Source of the DNA: Actinomycetes bacterium
Lineage (GTDB): Bacteria > Auribacterota > JAJCYG01
Direction: 5' to 3'
Length of the DNA stretch: 42,836 nucleotides
Assembly: GCA_029263055.1 (NCBI GenBank)
Contig: JAJCYG010000117.1
Span: forward strand, 1 to 42,836
This document shows, one piece after another, positions 1 to 8,316 of this stretch. The translations under genes were made by a program, and so were the position numbers. The first letter of the stretch is position 1. Each line of letters starts with the position of its first letter. Below the pieces are notes generated by a model that searched no databases, had not been told where the DNA came from, and saw only the letters and a list, made by a program, of their open reading frames with translations.

Positions 1-474
1 TGGTTTCACGTCATTCTTAAATTCAACCGATTCTTCGGTTAATGCATAATCTTTTCTTAAAGGATGGCCTTGCCATTCATCAGGCATAAGAATCCGTTTT
101 AAATCAGGGTGTCCTGTAAACCTAAGTCCAAAAAGGTCAAATAACTCTCGCTCATACCAATCTGCTCCAATCCAAAGTTCGGTCACAGAATCAATGGCTT
201 GATCGCGCTTGGCCCAAACCGCAAGACGGATCCGTTCATAACTTTTAGGATCAAGTAACTGGTAAATCACTTTGGTTTGAATTTCTGGTTCCAAATAATC
301 AACCGCAGTTAAATCAATCAGCGTCAAAAAACCACTCTCTTTTAATAAAGATAACACCTGCTTTAGATTCTCAGGTTTTAGCACCAAAGTAGTTTGATCG
401 CGAAAAACCACTTCTTCTAAAATGGCTTCATCAACTTGACTTCGAATATGTTCTACAGCTTCTTTTTGATTCAT
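1..474 (-). CDS. nuoC: NADH-quinone oxidoreductase subunit C (C-terminus cut by window edge)
   Basis: NuoC is the 30-kDa hydrophilic subunit of respiratory complex I, in the peripheral arm on the cytoplasmic face. Reading from the ATG at 474, 158 codons are open to the window edge. The family signature is clear in the second half: WIGADWYERELFDLFG, then GHPDLKRILMP, then GHPLRKDY. The reading frame continues past position 1, so the C-terminus is missing, and a NuoC-NuoD fusion cannot be excluded. It follows nuoB by 66 bp, in the usual nuoABC order. The gap holds a terminator-like hairpin and no Shine-Dalgarno sequence is visible before the ATG, which is odd inside an operon. Confidence 0.95.
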   Translation of the reverse strand, partial: MNQKEAVEHIRSQVDEAILEEVVFRDQTTLVLKPENLKQVLSLLKESGFLTLIDLTAVDYLEPEIQTKVIYQLLDPKSYERIRLAVWAKRDQAIDSVTELWIGADWYERELFDLFGLRFTGHPDLKRILMPDEWQGHPLRKDYALTEESVEFKNDVKP

Positions 475-484
475 AAGATTAAAA

Positions 485-542
485 AAAAATTGCTTACTCT
501 GCTGAGCTCCTTAAATTGGAGTTTCAGCTGCAAGCAATTTTT
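485..542 (-). terminator. Terminator-like hairpin between nuoB and nuoC
   Basis: On the minus strand an 11-bp outer stem (485-495 with 532-542) encloses inner pairing (501-510 with 518-528) around a 7-nt loop. A run of nine T residues follows directly. It covers the nuoB stop codon and ends just before the nuoC start. The form is that of a rho-independent terminator, but its position inside an operon suggests partial termination, attenuation or an mRNA-processing/stability element. The structure is seen in the sequence; the role is inferred. Confidence 0.7.
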
Positions 543-1035
543 AACTCGCTACTTTTTTTCTCCGGTTAAAAGGATCTTCGTTTTGAATCTTGTCTTGTAA
601 CTTCATCAACCCATTAAGCAATGCTTCTGGTCGAGGAGGACAACCTGCCACATACACATCAACGGGCACAATTTTGTCCACACCTTGAATGATCGCATAG
701 TTGTTATAGATGCCGCCGCATGAAGAACAATCACCCATGGCAATCACCCATTTAGGTTCGAGCATTTGATCGTAAATTGTTTTTAAAATTGGAGCCATCT
801 TTTGACTCACGCGTCCCGCAACAATCATCAAATCAGATTGACGTGGCGAAGCACGAAACACTTCCGCCCCAAATCGAGCCATGTCATAACGAGAAGCTGC
901 CGTTGACATCATTTCAATGGCGCAACATGCCAATCCAAACTGAACTGGCCAAAGCGAACTCTTTTGAGCCCAAGCCACAGCCTTCTTTAAAGGAACAGTC
1001 AAAAACGGAACAGATTCTTTAGGATTTAGTCCCAT
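541..1035 (-). CDS. nuoB: NADH-quinone oxidoreductase subunit B
   Basis: NuoB binds the terminal iron-sulfur cluster N2 of complex I and hands electrons to quinone. The cluster ligands are visible: the tandem cysteines at residues 37-38 (LACCAIEMM), GDCSSCGG, and AGCPPRPEA. Length (164 aa) is typical. I chose the ATG at 1035, which has an AGGTGG ribosome-binding sequence 6 nt upstream; a longer reading from a TTG at 1056 lacks one. The start overlaps the end of nuoA by 10 bp, so translation is probably coupled. Confidence 0.96.
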   Translation of the reverse strand: MGLNPKESVPFLTVPLKKAVAWAQKSSLWPVQFGLACCAIEMMSTAASRYDMARFGAEVFRASPRQSDLMIVAGRVSQKMAPILKTIYDQMLEPKWVIAMGDCSSCGGIYNNYAIIQGVDKIVPVDVYVAGCPPRPEALLNGLMKLQDKIQNEDPFNRRKKVAS

Positions 1036-1382
1036 GTGAGCCCACCTTTGCGCCAAACATAAGCAAACCCGACAAGAAGGGCCACCATGAAAAAGGCCAT
1101 CTCAAAAAAAGCAAAGCTCCCAATCTCTTTAGCAACCACAGCCCAAGGATAAAGAAAGACCACTTCAATATCAAAAACCAAGAAAAGAAGGGCCACAAGA
1201 TAATGCTTTAAAGGAAAACGCTTCTGAAAAAGGGCTGTTTCGGCTTGAACCCCAGACTCATAGGTCTGAAATTTGACCTCACTGGTCCGAAAAGGGGCAA
1301 ATAGACCTGTCATGACCAACATAACGCAGGTCACAAAAAGCACGAGTCCACCATAGATAAATAAAGGGGTAAAATCACCCAT
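1026..1382 (-). CDS. nuoA: NADH-quinone oxidoreductase subunit A
   Basis: NuoA is a small membrane subunit of complex I with three transmembrane segments, at the junction between membrane and peripheral arms. The family signature YESGVQ is followed by [24 protein letters not shown], given here as its two parts [11 protein letters not shown] and [10 protein letters not shown]. At 118 residues it is normal size. The start is the ATG at 1380-1382, with a GGGAG element about 10 nt upstream; a TTG one codon earlier is less likely. It is the first gene of the operon, directly downstream of a sigma70 promoter and a Rex-type operator. Confidence 0.95.
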   Translation of the reverse strand: MGDFTPLFIYGGLVLFVTCVMLVMTGLFAPFRTSEVKFQTYESGVQAETALFQKRFPLKHYLVALLFLVFDIEVVFLYPWAVVAKEIGSFAFFEMAFFMVALLVGFAYVWRKGGLTWD

Positions 1383-1401
1383 CAAACCGTCTCTCCCATG
1401 A

Positions 1402-1423
1402 GCTTGTGAAATATTTCACAAGC
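1402..1423. promoter_or_regulatory. Rex-type redox operator upstream of nuoA
   Basis: A perfect 22-bp palindrome with core TTGTGAAATATTTCACAA matches the known Rex consensus TTGTGAA-N4-TTCACAA. Rex is the NADH/NAD+-sensing repressor, and nuo and other respiratory genes are among its known targets. The site lies about 20 bp upstream of the nuoA ATG and covers the predicted transcription start, the position expected for steric repression. No rex gene is present in this window. Confidence 0.8.
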
Positions 1424-1427
1424 GTTA

Positions 1428-1456
1428 ATAGTAATACAGACGCTCGAGGGTGTCAA
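1428..1456 (-). promoter_or_regulatory. sigma70 promoter of the nuo operon
   Basis: Reading the minus strand, a perfect -35 TTGACA (1451-1456) is followed after exactly 17 bp by -10 TACTAT (1428-1433). Transcription would begin near 1421, inside the Rex palindrome. It is back to back with the promoter of the plus-strand gene at 1534. Confidence 0.75.
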
Positions 1457-1477
1457 GCAGAAATCAACGGGCAACCC

Positions 1478-1506
1478 TTGACTTTAAAGGAGGAATCAAC
1501 TATAAT
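1478..1506 (+). promoter_or_regulatory. sigma70 promoter of the 2048-aa exported protein
   Basis: -35 TTGACT (1478-1483) and a perfect -10 TATAAT (1501-1506) are spaced by 17 bp. Transcription from about 1513 excludes the upstream GTG at 1450 as a start and supports the GTG at 1534, which has AAGGTGAGG just before it. Confidence 0.78.
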
Positions 1507-1533
1507 TTTATCTTTATTAACAAGGTGAGGGAT

Positions 1534-4500
1534 GTGAGTTACCTAAATAATCTTATTTCAAGAATCTTCACACTCTTTATAGCCCTAACGCTAATCCTCC
1601 CCTTTCAAAAGGGAAATCAAGCTCATTCTATTGCTCAAAACCTCTCCCCCTATTCTCAGACACAATCAAATACCCTCACTCTATTATCCAAACAATACCC
1701 GGCAAAAGTGGCTGAGCTATTACACAATCATTTTGCTGCTTTTACAGCATTTGTTCAAACAGCAGAATCATTAACCCAACAACCTAAAGCAGAAAAGAAA
1801 TGGGAACTTCCATTAGACCGAATTAGAAGAGAACAATTCAGCCAAGTTGAGAACATGTCAACAATCAGTTCTCATTCAATAGGTATTAGAACTTTAGATA
1901 TAGGAACCCGATATGACTCTTTAGTTACAGCAGGACAAGGAGGAACGGTAAAACTATGGGCGCCAAAAATTGATACAAGTAGAGAACTTATTAAATTAGA
2001 TCAGTCAATCCAAGCTATTCGAGCCCATCCAACAGAACGAGTGATCTTTGTTGGAAGTGGAAAAAAAGTAAGTCTATTAGGAATTGATTCAAAAACTATC
2101 GAAGAGGAACTCTTTGAACAGACCGGCAATGTCACCACATTAGATATTTCATCTGATGAAACATTATTAGTCTCTGGAGCAACTGACAACAAAGTCCTAC
2201 TTAAAAAGTTAAACACAGACACCGACCCTATTGAGCTAATTGGGCATCATAAAAATGTTCGCTCTATCGTCATTTCTCCTGAGTCACAACTCATTGCTTC
2301 AGCAGGGCTTGATAAACAGCTACTTTTATGGAACAGAGATGGAGAAAAGCTACACACCTTTGAAGGCCATCAAAAAGGGATAACCTCATTAGCTTTTAGT
2401 CCTGATGGAGACCATCTTATCTCAGGAGACTTGAGCGGAACAGTTATCATTTGGAATATCAAATCAAAAAAACCAATCAAAATAATTCAAACAGGATTGA
2501 ATCAAGTCTGGACATTAGATGTTGCCCCTGAAGGAGACCTGATTGCCGTTGGAGGAGATGGGGAAGAGTTACTCTTATTTACATTAAACGGAGACTCAAC
2601 AACACCCACCTATACGCTTAACGGATTCAAACAAGGTGTTTCAGGAGTTCAGTTTTATCCGAAAGGAAGAGGGCTCGCAGCCATAGGAGGACGCGACCGC
2701 TCGGTTTATCGTTTCAACTATCCTATTGATCCATTTCAAAAAGGTTCATTAGATTACAACGTACCTCTAACTGATTTAAATTCTATCCTTTCAATATCCG
2801 CAATCGACTTTTTTGCAGACATTGTTGATTTTATTAACGAGGCAGATTATCCAAAAATAATTTTAGCCCTCTCAAAACTACCGCAAGATTGGGAATGGGT
2901 CTCTCTTCCACAAGAACAAAGCATTGCCTTTAACAAAGAAATAAAGACTTGGGTTCAAGAAGGAACATTTGACGAATTTAAAAACCTGATCACATTTTTT
3001 AGCCAAAACCAATCATTTGAATTAGTTGATGAAACCTCTTTACCACTTGAATACCTATCTAAAAAAGTAAAGCAAGCTTCTTCAAAAATCGATTTTAGTG
3101 CAACAGCCAAACACTTGCTTTACTGGAAAAAAATTTATGGAGCCCATCATCTTCGAGGTTTTTTAGATCAATTTGAAGTCAATGAAATTTTCAATGCTGT
3201 TAAATTAGAAGTTCTTAAGACAACGCATGACATCATTCCACCCCATGGCGTTCAATTTGCTGTTCCTATTAGCATGGATGTAGAAGGAGACCTTACTTAC
3301 CGAGTTCACTATTTCGAGCCAACTAGCAAGCCCCCTAGTGAAAAAGGACTAAAAAAAGTTCTCGATCAAATTGAAAACTTCACTGCTTTTACAAAAGCAA
3401 ATAAAGAAACACTCAAACTCTTGTTGCAACAACCCAAAGAGACGGGAGAACTCTCTGTTGGAGATTTCTTCACACTGATTGAATGGGTGGACGAAATGGT
3501 CCGCCTCTATTTAAATATGGCTGAAAACACAAAAATTGCTAAAAAAGAACTCTTTGAAACAAAAGACCTCAAATCTCAGCCAGAAAAAATAATTCAAAGA
3601 TGGCAACAGATCCGAGACGAATCGATTAAACGAATTGCCAATGACTTAGGCATTCCAAAACAAGAACTTGAACAACAAACAACAAAAATGATTTCAGAAC
3701 AAGCCATACAAGAAATCCAAAAACAACGACTTAACTTTAAAGAACTGCTGAACCAAGCGTTAACAGATCCCTCTCGTGATGGGGGTGAGTTTTATTCATC
3801 CTCTTCCTTTTATCAACAAATGACACTTTTTTTAACAGATCTTGAAGAAGACAACATTGTCAACTTGCATGAATTTATCAATGCCCTGCATCAAGTTCAA
3901 ATCAAACGAAGCTTTTCTATCTCTGCCCAAGAATCAAATGTTGCCGGATATCTTTTTTCAAAGTGGGCTCAACAAACAGAATCACAAGAATGGAAAAAAG
4001 GAAAATCAGTCAAACAAATCGAATTAATTGATGGAAGAACAGACCGTTCTGCGGGACAAGTTCCGCAAATTGCTAAAATTTTAGCGTATGGCGTGTTTCA
4101 TAACACCCATATCGACCCAATGGAAATTGAAGATCAATTTAATATTAGAGTGATTGCCAAAGAGACTGAAGGATGGATCTATTTTCGTTTTGGTGTTCAT
4201 ACTGCTGAAGTCCGTTTTTCTTATGCCCCCCCTTCTGAAGGAGGAGGACTTTGGTTTGAATTTACGGACGACTATGACTTTGAAGAGTTGCTCAAGCAAA
4301 GGGTAGAACTGTTAGCTGCTGCGTTTAGAAATGTAGGCATTCAAACCACTTTAGATGGTCTTAAAATTGTGGGACAACTTGATAAAAATAATGGCGCCCG
4401 AAGCCAAATCGAAATTGCCACGGCTGCCATTTCTATGGTCAGCATTATCAGCGCCACCAAATTTTTAGAAGCACCTGCACACCAAATGACTTACTTAAGA

Positions 4501-7500
4501 GAAGGTGTTTCTGAAGAAGCTTTTCAAAAATCTCAGATAGCTTGGGCTAAATTGTTTGCTGCCAATCTGACTCTCTTTATAGAGGCCATGCTGCCAAAAG
4601 GAAAGGTAGATCGATATAACTTAAAGATATTTGACCCTCCTTGGGATGGACAAGGAGAATATAAAGATGTTTTTACAGAAAAAATCAAGCTCATGGAAAG
4701 TTTTGGTCGACGAAAACTAGAAGAAGCACTTCAAAAATTTGGAATCGACCCAACACTATTAAAGGGTGATTTTGGACAGGTTTTATTTGATCAAGCAAAC
4801 CGTTTAATTTTAAGAAGTATTGAACAAGGAAAAGCAATACCGCAAACAGAAGAGCCTCAACCCTACAAGCATGATTTAGATACATTTAAAGAATCGGTTA
4901 AAAACCCATTAGAAGTTTTTGGAGAACTTTTACAAGATGGAGATCGGTTTGAGTTTGAACGAAGCATTGCTCCTGTGGCTCGCTATCTTGAAAAGTTTGC
5001 CACTTTTAAAGATGACCTTGGTTACATTGGCCAGTTTAAAGTTCAAAAAATATCATTTAAAATCTGGGAAGGGACTGTCACCTTCTACGCGCTACGTCAC
5101 CCCGAAACCAATGACATTGAATTTGCCTATCCTTTATGGGGTCACGCCCCTGTTACGCTCCCTTACTTAGATGAACTCAATCAACTTGTGCGACCCGATA
5201 ATGTGATTCGCTCTAAAGAAGAGATTTTAAAAATCTTACGTATTATGGGAATTGACTTAGATCAAGTCAGCTTTTTCTCAGAACAAGAAATAGCCAATGG
5301 AGAAGAGCTATTAATGCAATGGCTTTTTCAACCCCCTGATCTGACCGTTAAATTAAGTCCTTACTTTTTAGAAGGAACTTCTTTTTCTATGGAAACAGGA
5401 TACGGCCGTTTAAAATTTTTAGAAAAAGGAAGCAAACCAAGTGATTTTGACCAAGCAATTTTATGCTGCCCTTCTTTAGATCCAAACGACAAAGCTTTTT
5501 TAGACGCAAGCAATGGCATGGCAGGATGGGCAACTGGAGACTTAGACCACTCTTCCATTTTAGCGCGTGAAATGAAAAAAGCAGCAGGGGCATTTAACAA
5601 TGCACAAAAAACAGACAAAGGACTCGAGTTTGAAGTGCTCGATTTAACTAACCCGGTTATCAAATATATCTATGTTGAAGGGCAAAAAGTGCGGCTTGTT
5701 TATGCACGCAGCCGAGAACCTAAAAAAGTAGTCATTCCAGAAGGGGGCATTGTTAAAGTAAGTGGAAAAAGAGGACACTTAACTTATATTGGAAATAGCC
5801 CTGAAGTCTTAGAAGCCTTTGATCATTTATTTCCTATTAGTTCGATCAAAATAATAAACCCAATCAGCTTTTTCTCATTAATAGAACTGATGAAAAAAGC
5901 AGAGGATGCCACGCTCACCAAATTTGTTTTTGAAGTGATCTTAAGTTATTACGAATTGAGTGAATCTCAACACAAACAATTATTTAAGTTCGTTGAAGAA
6001 AACCAAGAACTAAAAGCTTTTTTAAATGCCAAAGCAGAATCTCTGTTTAAAGAAGCTGAACGTTATATTTTAAGATCAACAAAATCAATCAATGGTGAAA
6101 ACACGTCTCAAGAATGTTTTTACCACCTTTACTGGGCTCAAAACCGCATCATAAAATTTCAAGATTTAGCCGCAACCATAGATTACACCCACCACCAGGC
6201 TTTCTCTATTCGATTAAAACAGATACAAGACCAATTATTTTCAGCGATTCAAAGCAGAATTGAATCACGCGAAACAGAGATCAAGCAAGAAATGGCATTC
6301 ATTCGTTCCCAAGTAAATGGAGCAGAATCACTAAATGACGCTCAATACCACCTATTCCAGCGCTTAAAACAACGAGCTGAATTAGTCCATGATGACTCAT
6401 TAATTGCTGAATTTGATGATTTAGTCAAACTGAGTCAAGAGTACGAAGCAATGGCGTTAGATCGCTTTGTTAAACTTAAAGAACAAAATCAATACAGCAT
6501 TTTAAAAAGCGACACGCCTATCAACATGGAACAGATCGTAGGATATAAAGCAAATAATTCTGCGCGGTTACGTAGAGCCGCAAAATCGTTAAACAATGAC
6601 AAAATCAAATATGCCATTGGTTTTGCGATTCCAACGGACATTTATAGAGAATTTATGCGAACACAAGAACTGACATTTGAGATGAAAAAAAGTTGGATTG
6701 AAGGATACCAGCATTTAATTCAACTACAACTCGATCGAATTATTTACCCTCAACTAAGAGCACATAGCGAACAAGGTCAAAGAATTGCTAGAGAGTTAGA
6801 AGCATTTACTAGAGGCATGTTTAAAGAGCCAATAAATAATGCTTCTTCAATAGAACAATTCAACACCACTCTTTTTGATGTGCGAAATTTTTTATATAGC
6901 CATGTCTATAAAAACCAGGATTTCCCTTCATCAATGAAAGAAGCGTTCTCAGCCCTAGGGAGTCTAGCGGTAAGAAGCTCTAGTTTAGAAGAAGATACGC
7001 TCACTTCATCAGGGGCGGGTCAAAAAAGATCCGCATTAAATGTCGTTGGAATTGAGCTCTTTTTTGAAGAAATTATTAAAGTTTGGGAATCAGGTTCACA
7101 AGCCATACTTGTCGAAGGGATGATCCCTTCTGTTGTTTCAGGAGTTGCTTTCAGTGTGAACCCAAGAAATAATCGGTTTCAAGAAGCACGAGTCAACAGT
7201 GCTTATGGGTTAGGAGAAGGGGTTGTCTCAGGAAAAATTAGTTCCACTGAAGCCATTGACCCTGATGTAATGACAATTAACAGAAAGACACACCGTATCA
7301 TAGAAAAGACAAAAGAAGCGATGGGAAGTAAAAAGAAAAAATATGTTTTTTCTTTAACTGGAGGACTTGTAATCGCCAAAGTCCCTGAAAAAGACCAACA
7401 ACGCCTCTCTTTAAACGAAGATCAAATCAAACTCTTATCTGAGGCCATTCAATATTTAGAAAGTCACTTTGGTTACCCTATTGATCTTGAATGGGCTTTT

Positions 7501-7680
7501 GATCCAGAAGGCAATTTAGTTATTCTACAAGTGAGACCCATTACAACGCTTCATGAACCGGTTCAAATCGGTCGAAAACTGTATGAAACCTTACTTAATG
7601 GAAAAAAACAACAACATGCCACTTCTGACAGTCTAAAAGCTCAAACAACAAACGAAGCAAACGTAGGACCTTCTATTTAG
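1534..7680 (+). CDS. Giant exported WD40 / PPDK-type ATP-grasp protein
   Basis: This 2048-residue protein is of unknown role. Residues 7-24 form a hydrophobic export segment, followed by LSPYS (37-41), a motif shared with four other exported proteins in this window. Residues about 105-400 hold roughly seven WD40 blades (for example LASAGLDKQLLLWN and HLISGDLSGTVIIWN, as I read them with minor variation). A long helical middle region matches nothing I recognise. Residues about 1670-2005 resemble the ATP-grasp domain of PEP synthase / rifampin phosphotransferase: GYKANN, LAVRSSSLEED (from 1811), GLGEGVVSG and the terminal QVRPIT (from 1999). The phosphohistidine and PEP-binding domains of true PEP synthases are absent. 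I chose the GTG at 1534 because the promoter and ribosome-binding site point there. An ATP-dependent fold behind an export signal is unusual; the membrane segment could instead be an anchor. Confidence 0.85.
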   Translation: MSYLNNLISRIFTLFIALTLILPFQKGNQAHSIAQNLSPYSQTQSNTLTLLSKQYPAKVAELLHNHFAAFTAFVQTAESLTQQPKAEKKWELPLDRIRREQFSQVENMSTISSHSIGIRTLDIGTRYDSLVTAGQGGTVKLWAPKIDTSRELIKLDQSIQAIRAHPTERVIFVGSGKKVSLLGIDSKTIEEELFEQTGNVTTLDISSDETLLVSGATDNKVLLKKLNTDTDPIELIGHHKNVRSIVISPESQLIASAGLDKQLLLWNRDGEKLHTFEGHQKGITSLAFSPDGDHLISGDLSGTVIIWNIKSKKPIKIIQTGLNQVWTLDVAPEGDLIAVGGDGEELLLFTLNGDSTTPTYTLNGFKQGVSGVQFYPKGRGLAAIGGRDRSVYRFNYPIDPFQKGSLDYNVPLTDLNSILSISAIDFFADIVDFINEADYPKIILALSKLPQDWEWVSLPQEQSIAFNKEIKTWVQEGTFDEFKNLITFFSQNQSFELVDETSLPLEYLSKKVKQASSKIDFSATAKHLLYWKKIYGAHHLRGFLDQFEVNEIFNAVKLEVLKTTHDIIPPHGVQFAVPISMDVEGDLTYRVHYFEPTSKPPSEKGLKKVLDQIENFTAFTKANKETLKLLLQQPKETGELSVGDFFTLIEWVDEMVRLYLNMAENTKIAKKELFETKDLKSQPEKIIQRWQQIRDESIKRIANDLGIPKQELEQQTTKMISEQAIQEIQKQRLNFKELLNQALTDPSRDGGEFYSSSSFYQQMTLFLTDLEEDNIVNLHEFINALHQVQIKRSFSISAQESNVAGYLFSKWAQQTESQEWKKGKSVKQIELIDGRTDRSAGQVPQIAKILAYGVFHNTHIDPMEIEDQFNIRVIAKETEGWIYFRFGVHTAEVRFSYAPPSEGGGLWFEFTDDYDFEELLKQRVELLAAAFRNVGIQTTLDGLKIVGQLDKNNGARSQIEIATAAISMVSIISATKFLEAPAHQMTYLREGVSEEAFQKSQIAWAKLFAANLTLFIEAMLPKGKVDRYNLKIFDPPWDGQGEYKDVFTEKIKLMESFGRRKLEEALQKFGIDPTLLKGDFGQVLFDQANRLILRSIEQGKAIPQTEEPQPYKHDLDTFKESVKNPLEVFGELLQDGDRFEFERSIAPVARYLEKFATFKDDLGYIGQFKVQKISFKIWEGTVTFYALRHPETNDIEFAYPLWGHAPVTLPYLDELNQLVRPDNVIRSKEEILKILRIMGIDLDQVSFFSEQEIANGEELLMQWLFQPPDLTVKLSPYFLEGTSFSMETGYGRLKFLEKGSKPSDFDQAILCCPSLDPNDKAFLDASNGMAGWATGDLDHSSILAREMKKAAGAFNNAQKTDKGLEFEVLDLTNPVIKYIYVEGQKVRLVYARSREPKKVVIPEGGIVKVSGKRGHLTYIGNSPEVLEAFDHLFPISSIKIINPISFFSLIELMKKAEDATLTKFVFEVILSYYELSESQHKQLFKFVEENQELKAFLNAKAESLFKEAERYILRSTKSINGENTSQECFYHLYWAQNRIIKFQDLAATIDYTHHQAFSIRLKQIQDQLFSAIQSRIESRETEIKQEMAFIRSQVNGAESLNDAQYHLFQRLKQRAELVHDDSLIAEFDDLVKLSQEYEAMALDRFVKLKEQNQYSILKSDTPINMEQIVGYKANNSARLRRAAKSLNNDKIKYAIGFAIPTDIYREFMRTQELTFEMKKSWIEGYQHLIQLQLDRIIYPQLRAHSEQGQRIARELEAFTRGMFKEPINNASSIEQFNTTLFDVRNFLYSHVYKNQDFPSSMKEAFSALGSLAVRSSSLEEDTLTSSGAGQKRSALNVVGIELFFEEIIKVWESGSQAILVEGMIPSVVSGVAFSVNPRNNRFQEARVNSAYGLGEGVVSGKISSTEAIDPDVMTINRKTHRIIEKTKEAMGSKKKKYVFSLTGGLVIAKVPEKDQQRLSLNEDQIKLLSEAIQYLESHFGYPIDLEWAFDPEGNLVILQVRPITTLHEPVQIGRKLYETLLNGKKQQHATSDSLKAQTTNEANVGPSI

Positions 7681-7734
7681 CGACAAACCTTTTCGTTTGT
7701 TGTGCTTCGTCTAGGGTTTAGGTATCATAAGGTC

Positions 7735-8316
7735 ATGACAACCAAACTACTTGATACAAAATCAATCCGATCCATTCTTGCTTGCTTCGTTGCTCTTAAC
7801 CTTGTCTTATTTGGGCTTTATGTCTCTTTTCTTGAGCCTCATTTAACCAAACCTTTTTGGGAAGCGTTTTCTTTAACATGCCATGGAAGTGCTTTTGTTT
7901 TGTGTTGGATTCAATATTTGCGCAAACGTTCTGATTTTATGTTGTGGTGTTCTGTTTGTATCACGGCTCTTTTAATTCGAGATTGGCATGGTTTTCATAT
8001 AGAAGGATACTCGACGCTAACCAGCATTTGTTATTACATTATTTTAGTGGCTGCTTTTGGTTCGGGTATACCAAAAATCAATGCAATTAAAAAAGCTCTC
8101 TCCGAACAAAAAATTCTGCTACTACTTTGGGGCACTACTTTTTTATTCTACGCTTCAAGTTATATTTATGACCGAGGGCTACTTAAATACATTTCAGAAG
8201 CAATGAAAATGTACGGGCGCTATATTGAAGAAGCTTCAGAAGCAACAGGGGCGCTGCTGCTTCTTATTGCTGCTCTCATCGTCGTGATTACAAACCGCCC
8301 TCAATCTAATGGCTAA
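7735..8316 (+). CDS. Polytopic membrane protein of unknown function
   Basis: A 193-residue integral membrane protein with about six hydrophobic segments, starting with SILACFVALNLVLFGLY and ending with ATGALLLLIAALIVVI. I recognise no family. An RDWHGFH motif sits between segments 3 and 4. I prefer the ATG at 7735 over a GTG at 7702: a -10-like TATCAT lies at 7723-7728, only 6 bp before the ATG, with TTGTGC 17 bp further up, so the mRNA may be leaderless. Its stop overlaps the start of the LMF1-like gene by 8 bp, so the two are translationally coupled and probably work together. Confidence 0.75.
   Translation: MTTKLLDTKSIRSILACFVALNLVLFGLYVSFLEPHLTKPFWEAFSLTCHGSAFVLCWIQYLRKRSDFMLWCSVCITALLIRDWHGFHIEGYSTLTSICYYIILVAAFGSGIPKINAIKKALSEQKILLLLWGTTFLFYASSYIYDRGLLKYISEAMKMYGRYIEEASEATGALLLLIAALIVVITNRPQSNG

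Noticed and set aside
777..1022. Open frame on the plus strand inside nuoB
   Set aside because: It lies antisense to the strongly conserved NuoB frame and has no recognisable domain or ribosome-binding site.
1036..1056. TTG start of nuoB at 1056
   Set aside because: It has no ribosome-binding sequence, whereas the ATG at 1035 has AGGTGG at good spacing and gives the normal NuoB length.
1450..1533. N-terminal extension of the 2048-aa protein from a GTG at 1450
   Set aside because: The extension spans the promoter (-35 at 1478, -10 at 1501), so it cannot be in the transcript; the GTG at 1534 has a good ribosome-binding site.
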